The notes beneath the pieces were generated by a model, which did no database searches, was not told where the DNA came from, and worked only from the letters and a program-made list of their open reading frames with translations. From Synanceia verrucosa (Eukaryota > Chordata > Actinopteri > Perciformes > Synanceiidae), in contig CM056563.1 in NCBI GenBank assembly GCA_029721515.1, positions 20,465,954-20,529,953 on the forward strand: a stretch of 64,000 nucleotides of DNA, given 5' to 3'. Positions 57,588 through 64,000 of this stretch are shown one piece after another. Position 1 is the first letter of the stretch; the number at the start of each line of letters is the position of its first letter. The position numbers and the translations under genes are program-made.

Positions 57588-59253
57588 ATTAACTTTTAAA
57601 ACAGTAGTTGTACTTGTAAGGATGGGATAGAAACAAGACTCTGCATTGAATCTAATCCTACAACATTACATTTGTGTAGAAATAAATCTAAATATGATAA
57701 TATTAGAACACAAAGCAGATGGACTCCAGTTGAAGTGTCATCAAAGGGTTACATACAGTCATAATGTAAAGTAGAACATGTACGACAGAGTGTGCCAAAC
57801 ACAACATGACATCATCTCCTTGTCCACTCAGATAACAGAAAATATTTGATCATGACGACATAAACTCATATTAGACCTGTTTGTGTAGCTTGTTCCTCAG
57901 CTGTCGGCGCACATAGACGAGAAAAGTTTCACCCTGCCGTCAAACAGTCTCTGCTTATATAACTGATGGTTTTGACCTATACAGTGGAGAATGTAGCCTT
58001 TCCAGCCTCCCAAGAGGGTTACATTCTGAGAGCCCAGCTCTGGATTTTCACAAACCTCAAGGGATCAATGTGTCACAGCTGGACGCGCTGACAGACTGGT
58101 CTGTGGATGGTTATCATGAGATGAAACGCTTACAGAGAAAACATCTTACAGCGCAACAGATGTCATGTTTCGTATAGTGCAAGAGAAATCACTATATGTC
58201 ATATTACTGTTATATGATTTGACTGTTGTTATACAAACTCGAGAGAGACAAATGGATTTTTAGAGTAATGTGCCTCTCTGGGATGTTTAAAAGCAGGATT
58301 TGCTGCATGATAACCATTAGGCAGGACTTCTGTTTTAATTCACAGGGAGCTCTTTAACTACATTAGTATTATTTGTTTGGATCTGTAGAAGCCAAGTGCT
58401 CTTTTACTGCACAAACAGCCCCACATGTGTCTTAAATCATCCTCTAATGTTCACCTTAAAGTCACATCAACTGATCCTGAGAGTCCTTCTGAGAAACAGG
58501 CCCTTCAGTAACTCCATGTGTTTATGTGTGTGTTGTATGGAAACAATACCACCTCCTACTGAGAAAACATATGGGGGGAAGAGAGGCGTAAAGTACGACG
58601 TTTGAAAAAAGGAAGGACGCCAGTTGTGAACATTTCTGACATTCCTCAGCTCCACGCAGCGGCAGCATTTTCTTTAGGGGAAGTAGTCGGTCCGTCCAAG
58701 AGCGGACCCTGCAAGGAGTCCTGCTTTCTCGTCATTGGCCAGCTGGCTCGCTGCCGACCACCAGAGGAAGAGCACATTAAAGCAAGAATTCAGCATATTG
58801 GCGGGCAGGGATATTGTTCAACTTGACACAAGTAAACAAGCATAAGAGCGCGAGCATGAGAGAGAAAGAGTGGAAAGGATTACTCTGTGTTCCTCTTCAC
58901 AGGATGCTGGCATTTCCTGTTCAGAGAGTCTGCTGGATATTTATGGAAGACTGCCCCGAAGAGAGGACTTTTATTTTCTTTACGGTACTCTGTTTCTCTA
59001 AATAGACACGCTGAGAGGAAAAGCAGATGATCCACATGATCTGGTCCAAACGTAGGTAATCTGTTTTGGTATGAGATCTGCTTTTTCCCCCAGCGAGACA
59101 TTCAGGTGAACGATCAGGCTGACAGCAGACAATAGAAACAGTTATGGGATAATGAGAACATGGGGGTTTACGTAATTGTAATACATGGTGAAATGAAACA
59201 AAAGATAGTTAGAAGGATTATACAAAAAGGTCCATCGAGTTGTCATGAGATGA
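57588..59253. other. Intergenic DNA between MITE copies 8 and 9
   Basis: No supported exon. Short plus-strand open frames at 58602-59005 lack splice partners and conserved character. Nothing recognised. Confidence 0.5.
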
Positions 59254-60068
59254 ATAACTCATTGACTGCCAGACATTTTATAAAACAGAAAGTGCCTTGT
59301 GTCATATTTCTAGACTCACAGAATATTTTGTATTATGTCTTTGAAAACACTGAATAGCGCAAATGAAAGAAGAGACTCTCTATTTCCATCCATTATCTAC
59401 CGCTTATCCTCATAGGGTCGTGGGGGGGCTGGAGCTTATCCCAGCTGTCTTAGGGCGGAAGGCAGGGTACACCCTGAACAAGTCTCCAGTTCATCACAGG
59501 ACACATAGAGACAGACAACCACTCACACCTACGGTCACTTTAAATTAGCCAATTAACCTAATCCTCATGTATGTTTTTGGATGGTGGGAGGAAGACGCAG
59601 TACCTGGAGAAAACCCACGTAGACACGGGGAGAACATACAAACTCCACACAGAAAGGCCCCGGGCCGGGAATCGAACCCGGTACCTTCTTGCTGTGAGTC
59701 GACAGTGCTAACCACTACACCACCGTGCCGCCACTCTCTATTTCATCATGAAAAATATTTGTTTTTACCTTGTTCCGTTCTTGTTTTATCAGAGGTTGAG
59801 TAGAGGACACTTTCACCAAAATCACCACTTTTTGTCCAGAATTTGTCCGTTTTGCTCTTTAATCTTGTTCGTCTTCACTTCCTGCTTTGAGCTCTGTGGG
59901 GTATACCATCTTTTTATGCTCTGACTACATCGCCCAGAAGCCCCAACATTGCTCACAGGCTGCGGGAGACCGCAATCTCTGACCCGCTGACGTATTTTTA
60001 TATCAATGGTACTCAGGCTTTGGATTTTAAATGATGTAAAAATACGTCAATGGCATTCAAAGAGTTAA
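59254..60068. mobile_element. TTAA-MITE family, copy 9, interrupted by a SINE
   Basis: The left end is ATAACTCATTGACTGCCA and the right end GGCATTCAAAGAGTTAA. The body is split by a 346-bp SINE at 59387-59732. Near the right end it has the same duplicated terminal segment as copy 3 (two TGGYAYTCA motifs about 45 bp apart). Without the SINE and one target-site copy the element is about 457 bp. Confidence 0.85.
59387..59732 (-). mobile_element. tRNA-derived SINE nested in MITE copy 9
   Basis: On the minus strand it begins GGCGGCACGGTGGTGTAGTG (tRNA-like A-box region) and contains GGGTTCGATTCCCGGC (B box). It continues through the fish-typical TTCTCCCCGTGTCTACGTGG and TTAGGTTAATTGGCTAA blocks to a short ATGGATG-type tail. 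It is flanked by a perfect 12-bp target duplication, ACTCTCTATTTC (59375-59386 and 59733-59744), which marks it as a later insertion into the MITE. Confidence 0.88.
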
Positions 60069-62163
60069 GTGACCAAGAAAGCCTCAAAAACTATTTAAAT
60101 GAAACTGAACGTGGCTTATTTGGTTAAAATAAAAAATAAAAACCCTACCAGTGAAGGAACATGATAGACACCTTAAAGGTCAAAGGTCAAAACATGAGTT
60201 TTGTTTACGTTAAATGCCAGTGAATGAAATTAAAGAACAAAATCGATCACTGTTTTATTTCCATAAAGCACAGGAAGGGTTACTTTATTCCATTTATAAG
60301 CAGAGGTGATTAACACTGGAGTTCAATCATACTGACACTTTACGGTTGGGTTACTGTCAGATCATCAAGCACATGAGGGCTCTCTATTTTAAGCCTGTAA
60401 TTAACACTTTCCACAAATCTGACTATTGCCTGAGGGAGTTACCCCAATTCAAAGCATGGTGACGTTAAACAAATGGTTACCAGGGGAAACCCAGAAGTGT
60501 AGACGCAGCTAACGTCAACAGCTTACAATGACAATGAACATGCTAATGTTAAGCTAGTATAATGCTAATGCTGTAGTTCACTTCGGTTGGTTGAACTTTT
60601 GCTAATCACCCTCAAAAACAAAGCACCGTGGAGTCTGATGGTGTCATATGTTTTGATATTTGAGCAGACTAGAAGGAAAAAAAGCCAAAAATAATTACAA
60701 GACATCATTAAGGAACCATGAATGTCCATAAAATGTCCAAGAAGTTATTTTAATATCAACTTAAAAGAGGTAGCAAATCTATAATGTCAGAATGTAACAA
60801 CCTAATTTATTAGAAAAAATAGCAACAATGCAAAATTTTATTGCTGCCATAAAATAATAATAATAGTGATAACAGAAATCACACAAACGAGCAGAATATT
60901 TTGATACAAAATGCACCTGTATTTTTCTTTGTTACATTTTGTAATGCATGCCATCAACGTTTATTCATTTTGACGTAACGTCCACAAGGACAAGTGCAAA
61001 CCTGCTGGAAAACAACATGAATAAGTAAAAGTTAAGTACAAAATAACAAAATAAGACATGATATATAATGTTAACATTGAAACAGGTAAAAAGACATCTA
61101 TTATTTTACAGATTAATCTTAATACTAACTCACAATATACATTTCAGTACTTGTTTGAGAAATTCATCCCAATTTCTCTGCTCCCGAGCATGTGAAGGCA
61201 AATATATATTTATACAAATCTTCAGTTGACCGTGTCAATTACAATTATCTTAAGAAAACTGTCGTTTTCAACCCCTGCCATTCCCTCTTTCCAAGACTGA
61301 TGTTTTCACTATATGTCAAGAGCTTGAAATCTTGTGGCAACCTTGGAGTAGAAAAACAAAATTGTGCAACTTGTGCAAAAAAAACAAAACAAAACAAAAC
61401 TGTAAAATTAACACAGAAGTCAAGTTAAAAAAGTGGCACTTTGTGAGTAAAGGAAATGTGACCAAAACAGTGGGTGGTGGAAAATAGTTTTTTTTAATTT
61501 ATGGTTTCTTACTATAACATGGAAGTCCAATAACAAAATAAAAAGTGCTTCAGATTGTCCTTAAAAAAAGAAGAATTTCTGAACTCTTGTATTTAAGGGG
61601 TTAAGTGGTATACAAGCACATAAATAAACCTTCAAAACAGCCCTTTGCTTTAATTCTTTAAGCACTGCCATCTGTCAAACCCCTTTCACTTCCTTCAACA
61701 AAACTCATCACAGAAGGTACGTCTGGGTCAGCTGAAGCATGACATGTTTTTGATGAGAGAGCGCACAGTGAGTGAAGTCATTTCTCAAGGATGCATCTTC
61801 TCTGAAACCCAGTTCAAATGACTAACTGGGCAAAAAAAGAGAAACCAGTGTGCCTGCAGGGCTGAACCAGCTGGGCCCTGTCACTTTTAAAAGGCAGCAG
61901 TGCAGTCCTGCAATGAAACCCTTCCCCTTACATCTTTATTCCTCTCACATTCCATCCGTACAATCATAAATCAGCACGGAGAAGCGTGTTATTCACACAC
62001 ATGCAGAGGTATTAAAGCGCCCAGTCCACAGACATCACAGCAGCAGAAGCAGGCGTACAGCATCGAGTCCGATCGAGACCAAGAAGCTGCAGACTCACTG
62101 GCTCTTGGTGTCTGCTGCTCTGTGGAGTTTGAATTCAGTCTCTCTCCACCTGCGACACTTGGT
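60069..62163 (-). other. 3' UTR of the DRAK-family kinase and adjoining intergenic DNA
   Basis: Minus-strand AATAAA signals at 61935-61940 and 60960-60965 would give a 3' UTR of about 0.23 or 1.2 kb. The lower part is AT-rich with no gene seen. The choice of signal cannot be made from sequence. Confidence 0.4.
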
Positions 62164-63931
62164 TCAGCAGATCAACTCCTGCTTTATCTCAGGGCGCGTT
62201 GGGAAGGGCGGCTCGCTGAAGGAGAAGGCGTCACGGCCCGTCTTCAGCCCGCCCTGGACCGGGCATACTAGGTATGACCCGATCAAGTCCAGCTCAGGGG
62301 AGGGAGCCGGGCTCTCGGGCTCCGACTCCGAATGGCTCGTCTCCGGCTCGTCCAAAGAGGAGGCCGACCTGGCGTGGAGGTGCGGGTGGGAGTGGGGTAG
62401 CGAGTTCAGCCAGGGGTGGTCGAGGCATTCTTCAGCCGTGGCTCTCTTCCTGCACACACAAACACAATAACAGTGTGGATGAGTGGAAATTCCAGGGGAG
62501 TTTACATAACCTGATGGATCGCCTGGATCTTCCGATTCACTCAGCCTGTCCTCTCGCAGACGTCGGCCATATTCCTTTTCAACATTTGGTTTGGAAAACC
62601 ACAAAGAAAAGCACTTTTTGCTCTCTGGATTTTTTCCCTTCCATCTCCTGCCGATTACTCAAACACTGAGGAATCTTTCCACTTTTTCCTCGACTCTACC
62701 AATAATCTGCTGCAATTGAATGATACTGACTGGAGATTAAGGCTCTGGATGTGAGACAGAGGCTGCTGCTACTTTTCATCAACAAATTGCGGTGACAAAA
62801 TACGGCCTTGGTGTTGGAGCTCTCAATCAGAATTAGGGTTACAGTTTAGTTCATCACAAATACAGTTACATAGCTTCATCACTGTTTAACTCCTCTTTAT
62901 TTAACATGGTGACACACAAAGCTGATGCATTGTGCATATGATGTCAAAATACACTTTTTTTTCTGCTGCTACTTCTTTTTTTTAAATTCACAACCACCGT
63001 TTGCAAAAAAAAGGAAGTAACGAAGTATGAAGTGACACAAATCTTGTCACCACACACTTACACTCTTAGATGCAGGCGGATGTACTTCCGTGCCAGTGTA
63101 GACCTGACTCACATCCTCTGTGTGCAAATCAGCTCAAAGTGATGCTGATGGAAAGTTTATAAGAGTATTTGCAATACTCAGAACATCAGATCATATATTT
63201 ATGGTTATTCACCTGGGGTTTTTAACCAACAAAGACTTGATGAAGTCAACGGCCAGGGAGGAGATCCCCTCGAACGTGTCCTGCGAGTAGTCAACGCTGA
63301 CTTGGGAGATGTTGAGGAATGTCTCTTGCTTGTCGTCACCCAGGAAGGGAGACTCGCCCGTCAGCATGACGTAGGTCAGGACCCCGATACTCCTGTCAGA
63401 GAGGGGAAGAAGAAAGGGAAGGAGGTTATGAGGCAATTCCTCATTTTGTTCGTTACTTAATCTGTCTGTCTTCCACTGTGCCGTGGTTAGCCAATAATTA
63501 ACTAAATTAACTATGAAACAAAGATGATCTTGTGGTCAAAGGTCTAGACTTCTGTTGTACATTAGTGGGGTGATGTCACCGTCCTGAATATGTCTTTACT
63601 CTCAGAGGTAAAACAGGAGTTCTGGAAAAAGTCACATTAACTTGCACACTCACCACATGTCTGTCGCAGTGCTAATGGGCTCATAGTTCAGGATCTCTGG
63701 TGCTGTGACAGAAACACATGACCCACCATTAGTCATGATAAACGACCCTCGTTTAGGAGACACAGATAATTCAGGGTGCTTTGAGGGCAGAGGGCAGGAC
63801 TCACCGACGTACTCTGGGGTACCCAGGATCTCCCGCACTTCTGTGATTTTGTCCATGCACCTGGACAAGCCAAAGTCCACAATACGAATGTCACCCAGAG
63901 GTCTGGCACAGGTCAGCAAGATGTTCTGGGG
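62164..63931 (-). CDS. stk17al: DRAK-family serine/threonine kinase, stk17a-like (3' half only)
   Basis: DAPK-related protein kinase. Exons in transcript order are 63931-63805, 63702-63654, 63392-63213 and 62449-62164. They join in phase and give 213 residues; the N-lobe and HRDLK motif are beyond the right edge. The window part starts at PQNILL of the catalytic loop, then has VDFGLSR (Mg-binding DFG), GTPEYVAPEIL (APE), MWSIGVLTYVMLTGESPFLG, DKQETFLNISQ and RATAEECLDHPWL, which closes the kinase fold. The C-lobe is closer to human STK17A than STK17B, but the tail ends EIKQELIC, recalling the STK17B ending, so a teleost a-like paralogue is the best call. The tail is Ser/Glu/Pro-rich. Confidence 0.85.
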
Positions 63932-64000
63932 CTGGAGAGGAGGACACACATGCAGGTTAGACTGATGTGTGTTACGTAATGCTTATCCAAGAATCCTGGG

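Noticed and set aside
59640..59732. Functional tRNA gene
   Set aside because: The A and B boxes belong to a SINE head with a long tRNA-unrelated body and target duplication.
62274..62669. 131-codon plus-strand open frame
   Set aside because: It is antisense to the last exon of the DRAK kinase; no splice or start context.

Overview
The window is nuclear genomic DNA from a teleost fish, most likely a percomorph. It is AT-rich, with short GT-AG introns, many CA/TG microsatellites, tRNA-derived SINEs with ATGGATGG tails, hAT and Tc1 fossils and many short inverted-repeat (MITE) elements. All gene calls come from reading splice-consistent exons by eye and comparing the peptides with remembered vertebrate proteins.

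Layout. (1) 182-8591, minus strand: stat3, 20 coding exons from the start codon to the phospho-tyrosine exon; the last C-terminal exons lie off the left edge. A probable non-coding first exon and a CCAAT-type promoter sit at 12.7-13.05 kb. (2) 15405-29534, minus: cavin1 (ptrf), two coding exons split by a 12.9-kb intron, complete at 421 aa. (3) 32.5-46.3 kb, plus: atp6v0a1, the V-ATPase a1 subunit, 21 coding exons including an 18-nt microexon, complete at 841 aa. (4) 46.3-60 kb: repeat-rich intergenic DNA with one unrecognised TATA-to-polyA transcription-unit candidate at 52.48-53.38 kb whose reading frame is broken once. (5) 62164-63931, minus: the 3' half of a DRAK-family kinase gene (stk17a-like), running off the right edge.

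The stat3(-), cavin1(-), atp6v0a1(+) order and orientation match the human 17q21 arrangement as I know it, so this is an old conserved block. The three products act in separate processes (cytokine signalling, caveola coat, organelle acidification) and no operon-like coordination is implied.

The most striking non-genic content is a family of nine related MITEs, about 365-470 bp when near full length, with TTAA target sites and a TTAACTCTTTGAGTGCCA terminal inverted repeat. Most copies carry an internal ACTACATCTCCCAGAA-type motif resembling a ZNF143/Staf site. Three copies lie in stat3 introns, two in atp6v0a1 introns and the rest in the intergenic region. One copy was later hit by a SINE that left a perfect 12-bp target duplication. 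No CRISPR array, rRNA, bacterial operon or virus was seen.
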